Source: Sarcocystis neurona (Eukaryota > Apicomplexa > Conoidasida > Eucoccidiorida > Sarcocystidae). From it: a stretch of DNA of 64,000 nucleotides. The notes below the pieces were generated by a model. The model did not search any database and was not told the DNA's origin. It worked only from the letters and a program-made list of their open reading frames with translations. Both the position numbers and the translations under genes were made by a program. The first letter of the stretch is position 1, and each line of letters opens with the position of its first letter. Where the stretch lies: the NCBI GenBank assembly GCA_000727475.1, contig KL647310.1, forward strand, positions 1,005,324 through 1,069,323, in the 5' to 3' direction. Positions 1-11,400 of this stretch are shown in pieces.

Positions 1-1297
1 CAGCACGGCAGAAACTCCTCCGCAGCAGTAGAGACTTGCCTCGCGTGGGCGGCGCAGAGTCCTGAGAAGGCCACATAGACAAGCGAACGCTCCGTTGCGG
101 AAGCAGCCGCTACGGCAGAAGAAGAAAGGCATGTTGAAACAACAACGCTCCTGGACGAGCGAGAGGACGCGACACCAGCAACAGCCCGCTGCACTAGCGG
201 CAGCAGCAATCGCAGCAGGAGCAACAGCCACCGCAACACACCGCCTGAGACAGCCGCGCAGCACGAGCAGCAGCGAGGCGACAAGAAAACGGCAGCGACG
301 CGGTTTCCAGCAGGGCTTCTAGCAGTCGCATCAAGCGAACGCCGGAGCAAAACAGCAAGAGCAGCGGCTGCGCGACACAGCTGCGGCCAGCAAGATTAAA
401 ACTGGCAGCGTCACAGGGCCTCTTGAGAGAAGAGGGTCCGAGGGGGGGGATGCCCAGCAGCAAAACCAGAAGCTTCGAACAAAAATTGGCAGCTGTCGTT
501 GCAGCCGCCGAACACCCAACGGAAGCAGGTGTATTGCTGTCCAGCAGCAGCAGCGGCGCTCTGCACCTCAGCGGCAGCAGCTCGCAGCGGCAACCTCAGC
601 AGTACCAGCCTGCACCAGCAGCAAACAGCCCGCAGCAGCAGCAGCTTAGACGAAGACGGCAGCGTCCGCCTGTGAACGCCGTCAAGGAGGTCCGCAGCTT
701 CCCCTGCAACGCACGCTGCCGCTGCTGCCGCGGGCCCTGCTGTCCTCCTGCAGCCCGCCTCTGCTGCTGCGACAACAAATGGCTCTCCTTTTCCTGGCTG
801 GGATCCGGCCTCTCCGCTTACCAGGCACGTCTTCACCACAAGTGACACATTACTGTGTGCTGCGGTGTCTTTTCGGGCCGTGTGACTGAGCCTCATGTTG
901 CTGGTCCTGCGCCTGCTGCTTATACGAGTGGCGCCGGCGCTACAGCTGCCGCTGCGCGCGCTACTGTCGCTTTATTTCTGTATTCTGCGTATCCGGGCGC
1001 CCGTATAGCCCTGCCTGCTTGTGGTGGCCGCTTCTACGTTTGCTAGTGCAGCTTCACCATCTGTGCTCCTTTACAAGGACGAACACATTCTTCGTGTCTG
1101 CTGCTACTTTTGCTGCTGCTTCCTTTTCCTGCTCGGCTGAGCCAGAAAGCAGCAGAGGGCAAGCCCACAAGACGTCCAGTCTCAAGATCAGGTATCAGGT
1201 GGGCTGTAGGATCGACAACAGCAGCAGCAGCTCTCTACGTCGGCCGTTCGGCAGCAGCAGGTGCTGAAGTGTCGCTGCAGCAGCGTAAGAAGGGAGC
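1..1297. other. CAG-rich leader region, no gene assigned
   Basis: This stretch is saturated with CAG/GCA trinucleotides and is open in several frames on both strands for that reason alone. The longest plus-strand frame runs about 423-845 and is Ser/Gln/Ala-rich without a recognisable domain. It could hold 5' UTR or an upstream exon of the kinase gene that follows, but nothing in the sequence decides this. An in-frame TAA at 1286-1288 lies just before the ATG at 1298. Confidence 0.5.
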
Positions 1298-2460
1298 ATG
1301 AAGCTCTTGCGTCGCGGCAGCGGCAGCAGCACAGATACAGCGGCGGAGCGTCGTGCTGACGAGGACTTGCTGCAGCAGTTGTTGCTGCTGCAGAGCAGCA
1401 CAAACAGTTTAGAGGACGGGGTGAGCATCTGGATCGCAAGTGTTGGCTTTCTAGGCCCGGCTGCTGCTGCGTTGGCAGCAGACGCAGCAGCAGCAGCAGC
1501 ACGTGCAACAGGAGCGTCAGGACGTCTGCGGGGGAGCGGAGGAAAGGACGCTGCTTCTTTGCAGCGGCTGCTGGGACTGCTGCGGGATGAGGGATACGCG
1601 GGAGGCCTGGCCGAGTTGCTGCTGCAGCAGCAGCAGTCGGAGGCCGCGACGGAAGCAGCAGCAGCAGCGGGCCAGGCATATTTGCTGCCGCAGCAGCTGT
1701 CACCAGCCTCCTGTCACCTTTCTTCACACAGGCCTGCAGGCACGACAGCAACCGCGGCAAGCGCAAGAGGCACGTCAGCAACGGAAGAACGAGCAGCAGC
1801 AGGGCGAGGCGGAGTAACAGGTCGAACAGCAGCAGGAGGCGCAGCACTAGCTGCCGGAGCACCACCGGTGGCAGAGTTCGATCTTTTTTCACTTACGTGG
1901 GGTGCGGACGCCGATAACATCGTCTTCAGCAGCAGCAGCGGCAGGAGCAGCAGCACCGACAGCGGCAACAGCAGCAGACGGGAGGCGAGCTCCAGCAGTC
2001 AGGACGAACAACGCAGGAAGACTAGCAGAAGTCGGCTGCTACCTGCGGTCGGTCGAGGGCGAGGGGCAGACGGCGGGCGGCAGCAGCAGCCACAGAAGCA
2101 GCAGCAAGGGCCACACCAACGCACAGCGGAGGAGCCGCCGAAGCAAGAGGAGAAGCCAAAGCAAAGTAGTCAACAGCAGCAGCTCCCACGGGGTTATAGC
2201 GGAAGACGCACGGCAGCAGACGCATCAGCGAGGGGAGGCACAGAGCGAGAGAGCAGCAGGCGACAGCAGCCCCCGGCGTGTGTGGTTTGTATGGTCATTC
2301 GCACGAACAGTTTTTCTGCTGCGGCTGCTGCTGAGGCCGGGGCCGACACTGATCCGGCTGCCACTGCTGCGGCCTTCTGCAGACAGAGCGGCAATGGCGG
2401 CAGGACTCTCCGGCCTGGGCGCAGCCGCCTGGTCAAGGTCGAGGTTGCTGTGCCTGCCAG
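1298..2460 (+). CDS. kinase gene, tentative exon 1
   Basis: The ATG at 1298 follows an in-frame TAA 10 bases upstream. The exon ends at a strong donor (CCAG|GTGAGT, gt at 2461) in phase 2, which matches the one-base start of the next exon at 4564. It encodes Ala/Ser/Gln-rich sequence around a short ordinary stretch ([14 protein letters not shown], then [21 protein letters not shown]). No RWD domain is visible. It may belong to an upstream gene. Confidence 0.45.
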
Positions 2461-5400
2461 GTGAGTAGGAGCACCAGCAGCAGGAAAGGACCAGCTTACT
2501 ACAACTGCAGCAGCAGAAGGGCAGAAAAAGCCGGACTTTAGGTCAGCAGACGCCGCAGGAGCAGCAGCAGCACGCAGGGCAGCACCGCGAGCAGTGCTAA
2601 GCGCGCGCTAGCAGCACCAGATGGAGAAAAGGCGAGTAACGTTGCCCAGTGCGGCAGCAGCATCAGGGAAGATCCCGCAGCTGCGACAGCAACAGCAGGG
2701 GTGAGGCCGATAGGTGCTGGTGTCCACGCGTGCAGCCATAACACTTGAGATGTACGCAGCAAGGCAGCAATACATCACGGCGGCCACACACAACGCAGCA
2801 GCAAACGCAGAACAGCAGCAGCAAGAGAGCAACTGCAAAAGCAGAGCAGCAGCAAGGAGCAGAACAGCAGCAAGAAGCAGAACAGCAGTGGAAAACACAG
2901 CAGCAGCAGCAGCACAAAGAGAGCAGCTGCAAAGGCAGAGCACGAGCAGAAGCAGAGCAGTAGCAAAAGCAGAGCAGTAGCAAAAGCAGAGCAGTAGCAA
3001 AAGCAGGCAGGAGGAAAGGAGCAGCGAGAAGCAGAGCAGCAGCAAGGAGGACAACAGCAGTACGAAGGAAAGCAGCAGCAAAAAGGAACGCAGCAGCAAG
3101 AAGGGAAGCGGCAGCAAGAAGCAGAGCAGCAACAGAGACAGATCACCAGCAAATCAGAGCAGCAGCACTGCAGCACAGGATAGCGCGACACGAGAATACA
3201 GCAGAGCCACAGCATCACCGAGAAGGAGAGCAGCAGCAACTAGGCACGCAGCGGCAACAGCAGAGCGGCAGTGGAACAGGGATATCTGGAGAGGTAGGGC
3301 CGGCGTTCTGCAGTGCCGAAGCCCTGACAGGCAGTCTTCTGCGACAGGAATTGCTGCGCATGCGGTGCCGTAGGTGATGAGATCTCGCTCCGTCGAGGAG
3401 AAGACTTCCTCTGTTGTTGCGACAACAGCTGCTGGTGCTGCTGCGCTGGGCGTGTCTTACATATGTGCTCCCCCTTCCGTACATATGCCGTCGGTGCTGC
3501 TGCTGTTGCCCCCACGAGTGCTCTTGTTGCCCGAATGACGCGGTGCTCTGCTGCTCTTCCATGTGGGGTTTGTCGACCCTGCCGGCTGCCGTTGCTTGCC
3601 TCGGGGCAACGTTCGGCTCTGGACTTTAGCAGCGGCTGTGGGAATAGGGGTCTGCTGCTGCCGTTGTATCTGTTGCCCTGGGAGAGTGTGCTTCTGCTCT
3701 TGTAACTGAGGCAGGGTGCTGCTCCGTACAGATATTGCTGCTGCCGCGGCTGTGCGTTGCGGCTGATATATCGGAGGCACATGACTGCGGCTCTGCAACG
3801 GGGTGGGTCCGGCTGCTGCGTGTGCTGCTGTTGTCCGTCCTTGTTCGGCTGTTGCCGGCTCTTGTTCTGCTCTTGCGGGCCCGTGTGCAGCTGCAGCGTG
3901 TGCTGCTGTTGCCGATCCTGGTGCTGCTGCTGTGGTGTGTGTTTCCTATTGCGAAGAATGCGGCTGCTGCTGCTACTCCGGGGGTTCTGGGCGTCTTCGG
4001 GCGTTCTCGCTATCTGCCGCTGCTGTCAGCGTCTGCCTCGGCCGCTGCGAATAGCTACGCTGCTGTTGAGGGGGGCTGCTTGCAGCGGTAGGACGTGCGC
4101 TGTTGTTGGCGAACCGCTTTGAACGAGTGCTGCCGCCGCTGCTGTCTGCTGCGGCCGCTACGATGTGCTGCTGCTGCTCTGGTGCTGCCACTGGTGCTGC
4201 GGTAATGTATGCTTTGGACATCTGCCGCTGCTACAAGTGTGCGCTCCTGCATTTTTCTGCTGCTGCTGCTGCTGCAGTAGCAACTGCGCATACGTGCGTA
4301 ATCTGCTACTGCAATAATAACTCTGTGCGGCGACTGCGCCGTGCGTGGCCGTGTCGTCTGTTGCTGCTCTGAGGGTGTGCGGCTACTGCTGCTGCGGGCG
4401 CCTGCTGCTGCTGTCGTTGGGAGCATAAGCGGTTGTCTCCCCTGCGAATTTTCGTTGCTGTGAGCGTGCACTGCAGGTGGTGTTCCTGCGGGTATCTGCA
4501 GCTGCCACTGCTGTAGGGAGCTGTCCTGCTGTTGTGGTCGTGTGCTGTTGCTGCTGCCTTCAGGTTTCCCGCTGGACGGCTGCACGTGCGTCTGGAGGGC
4601 GTGTGGGGTCTTCCTGCTGCTGCGTGCCCTGGGGTGCAAAGCAGGTTATCTGCTGCAGCGGAGTCCGCGACCGTTGCTGCTGCTGCTGCTTGTGCTGCTG
4701 ACGCGCCGCCGCAACCAGCGCCACCACTGCAGCAGCAGCCGCGTTCCCCGGGGCCGCGTCGGCGAAGGCAGCAGCGGCAGCAACTGCGAGATGGTAGCCA
4801 TCAGCAAGCAGACGCACAGCAGCAGGGGCGAGGACAGACGTTTGCTGCTGCTCTTGCTGCTGCCGCTGCTCTCTCGCACCCGGCAGTGCACGCGCTGCTC
4901 CAGATCGCAGCAGCAGCAGAGCAGTTGCTGCTGCCTGGTGGCGCGGACCTCACTTCTACCTCCGTTGCTGCGGACCCTCCGCGGAAACGGCAGTTCCCTT
5001 TGTCAGAGCCGAGCAGCAGTAGCAGCAGCTCTCAATCCGTGGCAGCTTGGCAGCAGCCGCAGCAACAGCGTCGCACGCAGCTGCAGGTGGAGCTGCAGCA
5101 GCATGTGCAGCAGCACCTATCTGCCGCTCAAGCAGTGGGAGAGCTGCTCCTGCGGGGAGGGTCGCTGCGGCAATTTGCGGCTGCCGCCACGGCAGCGCTG
5201 ACCGCGTATGACCCTCCAGCAGCAGCAACAGCAGCACAAGGAGCAGCGGCAGTCAGCTACGGAGCAGGTGGAGCAGCAGACAGACACACCGGCGCTTCCG
5301 ACGCGAGACTGACGACGACCCGCCCCCCAGCTGAGACGCTCGCTCTCTGGCTGCTCTCCGCTGCGCAAGATGGAGGGAGATCTTTTCTGCAGCAGGCAGC

Positions 5401-8400
5401 TGCGGCTGCAGCGTTGAGGCGAGAGTCACGCGCTGCGTCTGCTCCTTCGCCGGCTTCCGGTGCACACGCCTACTCTCCTGCTGCTTCGGCTAATGTCGCT
5501 GCTGCTTCGGCTGCCCGAGGTGTTATGCAGTCTCTTTCCACTCTTCAACGCGCTGCTGCTATTGCTGCCGCTTGTGAGCAGAAATCCACCAGTAGACGCG
5601 CGCTATCCGCGCCCGCTTCCAGTCCTTCGCTTTTGGCTGCCCCCGCTGCTGCAGAAGCAGCACCAGCAGCCATAGATAACACAGCTGGTTGCAGCGTCCG
5701 TTCTGCGGCCGCCGCGACTCCTCCGGCTGCTTCCTGTCGGCCGCGAATTAGAACAGCAAATGCACTTGCTGCTGCAGCGGACACTGTTGGTGCTACCGCC
5801 GCCCTCCCGCAGGGTGCTGCTGCTGCCGCTGCGACAACGGCCTCTGCCGCTGCTACCACGACTGCGAAGGAAGCAATTGCTGGTGCTGCTGAGGGCGGTC
5901 TTAGTAAGCCGCCTTCGAGAGTAGCTTTTGCTGCTGCGGGGCGTAGACAGAAATTAGTGCGCAGCAGCAGCTACGTAGGCGGAGCGGCACCAGGGTGTGT
6001 TGCACATTCGTCAACGCAGGACGTCCAACACAGAAAGCAACAGCAACAACAACGCGCGCGAGAGCAGCAGAAGCAGCACGTGATCGGCGGCGCTTCAAAA
6101 GTGATCGGTCGCCAGGAACGGGGGAGTGCCGCTGCTGCTCCTCCTCCTCCTGGCCATGCACCTGTGGCGGGGGAAAGCAGCAGCATCTCGAGAAGTGTTG
6201 GGCGGCAGCCGACGCGACAGCAGCTGCCGCCGAGAAGTGCCATTGCTGCCGGTGGGATTACACAGAGTTCGAAGCTGCGCAGTGCTGTAGCAACACGGCC
6301 AGCAGCAGCCGCAGCAACACGAGGAGCAGGAGCAGCCCCAAAAGCAGCAAGGACAGCTGCGCTAGGAAGGCGGCATGGTTCCGCCGCGCTGCCAGACAAG
6401 ACAGCAGCTGCTGCTGCTTCGGGACGTCCGCATGCTGCTGCTGCTGCTTCTTCCCCAGTTCGGTCGCACGGCAGTGCAACACGTGCGCTTCGCGGATCCT
6501 ACTCGTCGCCGCGGATGAGACGAGGCATCGCGGCTGCACCCGTTGCTGCTGCACTTGCTGCTGCTGTTGCTTCCCCGACACTTCCCGCGTGTGCACTTCG
6601 TGCGGCTGATGGTGCAGCTGACACAGCTGCTGTGACTGACGCTGTTGCAGCTGCGCTCGAAGCCGCTGTTGAGCCATCGGTCGCCGCAGCATGCGCTTCT
6701 GCCGGAATCGCTCTGGAAGCTGCTGCTCCTGCTGCTGTTCCCTCTGACTCGACGGCTGCAGCGGCTTCTTCGACTGCAGGTGCTGCCGTGCGGCGGCCTG
6801 CGCATCCCTGTCCAGAAGCTGGAGGACCAAGGACGCGGGCAGTGGCGGGCCCCGAGCGCCGCCCTCCCGCTGACGACGCGGCGCGCGCCAGCAGCAACAT
6901 ATGCGCGGCGGGGGCTTCTTTCTGCAGCAACAGCAGCCTGGCAAGCAGTGAAGCTGTGGACGCCGCGGCAGACGTTGCGCCTCCTCCTCCTGTTGCTGCT
7001 GCTGCAGACCCGCACGGCACACCCTCCTCGCTTGCTGCTCGGCCTGCCGCCGCGGGCGACGGCCCGCTAGGATCTGCTGCTGCAGCAGCGCACAGCGCGA
7101 GCAGGTATCTCACGGAGTTTGAAGAGCTGCAGCGGCTCGGCTCGGGAGGCTTCGGAAGCGTCACGAAGGTAGGGCAGCAGCTCTTAGTCAAGCGTCACCC
7201 CGAGACAGTGACGGGATGTGTACGCGTGCGGCTCCTCTGCATGCGTGGAGGAACCGTTTACGCGAGTGTACTTGAATAATCGTCGGCCTCTGTCATATTT
7301 GTATGAATGTCTTGCCGACTTCTTACTCCCCAAGATTGCATGTGCGGCAGACGCACTGATGCGCAGGGTACTACTGCGTTGCTCACAGGGCGGCGACGCA
7401 TGCTGCGCTGCTGGGTTCTTGACACTGCAGCTGCCTCTGTGTTGCTGCAGCACTGCTCCAACGTCCCAGTTTTCTGTGTCTCGTTGCTGCTGTGTGCTGC
7501 TGCAGAGCTGCTGCCGCGTCTGCTGCTGTTAAGGCTGTAGTGTTCGCCTACCTCTCCCGCTGCGGTATTCTCCGCGTGCTGCTGCGTTTTCCATTACTCT
7601 GTACGCCGCTGCTGCTGCTCCTCTCGGTCGTCTTCACGAGCGCTCTTTCTCTCCCCCCTGCAGCTTCGACAGCTGCTGCACAGAGCAGAAAAGGAAGCTC
7701 TAGCTGCGCTTCCTCCCTGGCGGCGTCAGTCGACTGCTGCTGCTCCTGTGTTGCCTTCCTCTCGGGCGCGACGACACGGTAAGGTTCGTGCCGCTAAGTC
7801 CTTCCCCCCTGCGGCCCCCCGCTGTTCGCGAAGGCGCCCGCTGCTGCTGCTGCTCCTGCCGGTGCTGTTCCTGCGGCTGCTGCTGCAGGTGTGAAGTGCT
7901 ATCATTGTTGCTGCGGGTGCTGCTGCGCAGGTGCGGCAGCGACAGGGAGGCGGGGTGTTCGCGATCAAGCGCATACCTCTTATAGCTGCTGCTGCGCCAG
8001 CGCGTAGCAGAGCTGCTGCGTGCAGCAAGTCCACTGCTGCTGCTTTCGCCAACTCCTGCAACGCCTGGCTCTGCTCCCGTCCTCCCTCCCGCTCTCTCTC
8101 CTTTTCTGCTGCAGCTGTGCCCGGAGGGGGGCAATCTCCGCGGAGGACGGGCGGCCCTGCCGGCGGAAAAGGAGGAGCAGGAGAAGAACGAGAAGGAGCA
8201 GCAGGAGGAGGAGACGGAGAGGCGGAGGGGCGACGCGACCGCGTGAACAACAGCAACTGCTGCAAGGGCAAAAGCAGAAAGCAGCGGCAGCAGCAACACG
8301 AAGAGGAGGAAGAGCAGCAGGTGCTGGCCGCTGCCAGCTGCTGCATCCAAGAAGCGGCGATGCTGGCCAAACTCAACCACCGCGTAAGAGCACACCATCA

Positions 8401-11400
8401 GCACGCGCACAGAAGAACGCAGCGACCCGCGCTGAAGCACGCCCCACCACGTCTCTCTAGCTGCACGTACGTAAAAGGTGGAGTATGTTAGCTGCTCTGT
8501 CTGCGTCTGCTGTTTGTCGACGTCACTGTGCAGAACGAAGACCTGTCTGAAGACCTCTCGTAATACGGATGTATGAACGGATTATATATATGGACGCGGG
8601 CATGTATGGATGTGTGGATATGTGTGTGTGTATGTGGATGTGTGTATGCATATGTGTAGGTACGTAGGTATGTATGGATGTATGTGTGGATGTATGCATG
8701 CATGTGTGTGTGTATATATATACGTAGGTACGTAGGTAGGTAGGGATGTGTGGAGGTATGGATGGAAGTGTATATATGGATACATGCACCTAGGTCTGTT
8801 TGGACCTATTTAGGGATGTATGTGTGGATGTGTATACATATGCATATACATGCGTGTCCTTAAGTATGTATGGATGAATGGAGGTATGTACGGTTGTGTG
8901 TATATATATATATATATGTATGTGCGTATGTGTATATATATATGTATATACATGTGTGTATGTGTGTACGCATATATGTGTATATGTGTTTATGCGTGTA
9001 TATATGTGTCTGTATATACGCATATATATGTGTGTGTGTGTCTCTGTGTATGTATTTGTGTATGTACGTATATGCCTATCTGTCTATACATGGGTGCATC
9101 TATGTATCCATCTATGTACGTATGTCTGTATGTATGTACATACACACATATATATGTATATATCTTGTTGTGTAATACATACGCTGAGATACGTCTACGC
9201 GTACAGGCAGGCGGTCGAATGTTTATGCGTGTCTGTACACACACGTCCTCCATATAATTTATACATATATATACGGATAGAGAGAGAAAGGTACACGTGT
9301 GTGTCTGTATACGCACATCTGCATATAATGTATAGAGAGTGAGAGGTAGACGTATGTGTGTATCGATGCAGGTGAGCATGGCTAAGTCATTCTGGCTGTG
9401 TTGTTGCGGGCTGAGAGGTGCTTTTGTGTTAGCTGGGTCTACTACTGCGTCGGAGGATTGTCAGCGGTACGTGCCCTGGATTCTCTTGATATGTGCGTCA
9501 TCAGCGACTTCTTCTCTGCACTGGTGCTGCTGCTAATTTCTGAGAGGCGCCCCGCTGCTGCTGCTGCTGGTAGGCAGCCGTTGTTTGTTGCACTCGCAGC
9601 TGCCGCCGCTGTTGCTTCCTGCCCCGCTGCTGTGGTGTTGCTTCATTGGCTGCGACGTGCTGCTGGGCTGCGCCGTTTCTTCCTGCCGAGTCCTGCTGCG
9701 GCGTGCTGTCAGTTGCTGCAGCGAACCGTCTGCTGCCCTTTTGCGCGCGCGTGTGAGGTGCTGCTGCTGCAGCACATAGTCCGTTACTACGACGCCTGGA
9801 TCGAACGGAGTCTCGAGGTGCCGGGCTGCAACAGCAGCGGCAGCGAGGAAAAGGAAGCAGAAGAAGAGGAAAGGGAACTGACAGAAGAGGACGGAAGAGA
9901 AGAAGATGGAGGCAGCACGCAGCAGCAGCCGCAGAGAAGCAGAAGGAGGAGGGGCAGCGTCTCGGACGGACTCCACGGCAGCAAAAGCAGCAGCAGCAAC
10001 GTCAGGAGACAGAGGAATAGGCATGCGAGGACCGTGCCGCACTGCATGTATATATTGATGGAGTACTGCACGGGGCGCACATTACGCGACGCCATCAACG
10101 CGAACGTGCTGCAGCCGCGCTCTCCAGCGGAAGTGCAGCGGCAGCTGCAACAGCAGCGACAGGAGCCACAGCAGCAGGAGCAGGCCATCCACCAGCAGCA
10201 GCAGACATCTCACGAAGAGGACGAGCCGCCGACACAGCAGGAACAGCTGCATGCACAACATCCGCAGCAGCCCACCGAGAGACAAAGACAGGCAGCTGCT
10301 TCGTCCGGCGCAACCCCACAGAGTTCTGCAGCAGGCGCACGAGCGCCGGTGACAGTCTTGCCTCTCTCTGCTGCAGCAGGGGCGGCAGCAGGAGAACGTG
10401 AGGATGTCTTCGCAAGCGGCGCCGGAGCAGCATCCCGGCAAGAGCGTGGCGAATGTCACCGAAGTAACACGACAGCAGCCGGACCCCCACCGTCTGCAGC
10501 AACGGAAGCGAGACCTGCCCGAGTGGCGAAGGCAACAGCACCAGCAGCTGCAGCAGGGGGTTCAGCAGCACGCACAGCAGCACACACAGCAGCCGGCGCC
10601 GATGTGTCAGCAGAAGGAGCAGTGGTAGGACAAGAAGAAGACGTCGGTGTCGGTTTGGCAGGAGAGGAAGCTGCAGCAGAGGCAGCAGCAGTAGCAGAAG
10701 CCGCCGAGCAAAGCCGCGCTGCAGCCATTGCTGCAGCAGAGGCGGCAGAACTTCGCGCGTTGAAGTGGAGATTGACACGAGAGCTCGTCAGCGGCGTGGC
10801 GTACTTACACTCCATGGCCGTGATCCACCGGGACCTCAAGCCTAGCAACGTTTTCTTGAAGACCGAGCAAGGCAGACTGTCGGTGAAGGTAGGAGAAGAA
10901 TTGTCGTTCATCTTTTGCATGCGCTGCTGCAGCTGGTTGGCGAGGCGCGCCCCCCGCCCCGCTGCCGGTGCTGCAGTTGTTGGCGGTGCTGCCGCTGCTG
11001 TTGGCGTCGCTGCTCCTGCTGCCGCGGCTGGAAAAGGGAGGAGGAGGGTAACGCCTTGCAGCGTCTACTACGTGTCGGCAGGAGCCACTTGCTAGAACAA
11101 CAGCAGACACCTACATCTACGTGGCACCTGCAGCAGCACCAGCTGACACCGAAGCAGCGGCGCGCGCGCTACAGCAGCGGCGGTAGCTTCTGCAGCACAT
11201 CAATAGCAGCAAACCGACAGCCGCGGCAGCAGCAGAGGTCAGCCGGTGGCAGCAGCCGCTACTTCAGAACATGTCGAGAGCCGCATAGGCGCAACACGAG
11301 CAGCTCCCGCAGCAGCCGCAGGAGCACTGCACAGCCGCGGCACCTTTTTCTCCCCCGGCAACGTCTTTGCAGCAGCCGCGTCTGAACCGACTCTGGAACG

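Noticed and set aside
8488..9379. Tyr/His/Thr/Ile-rich frames in the TG/TA block
   Set aside because: Pure microsatellite translation inside an intron that is bracketed by two phase-matched kinase exons.
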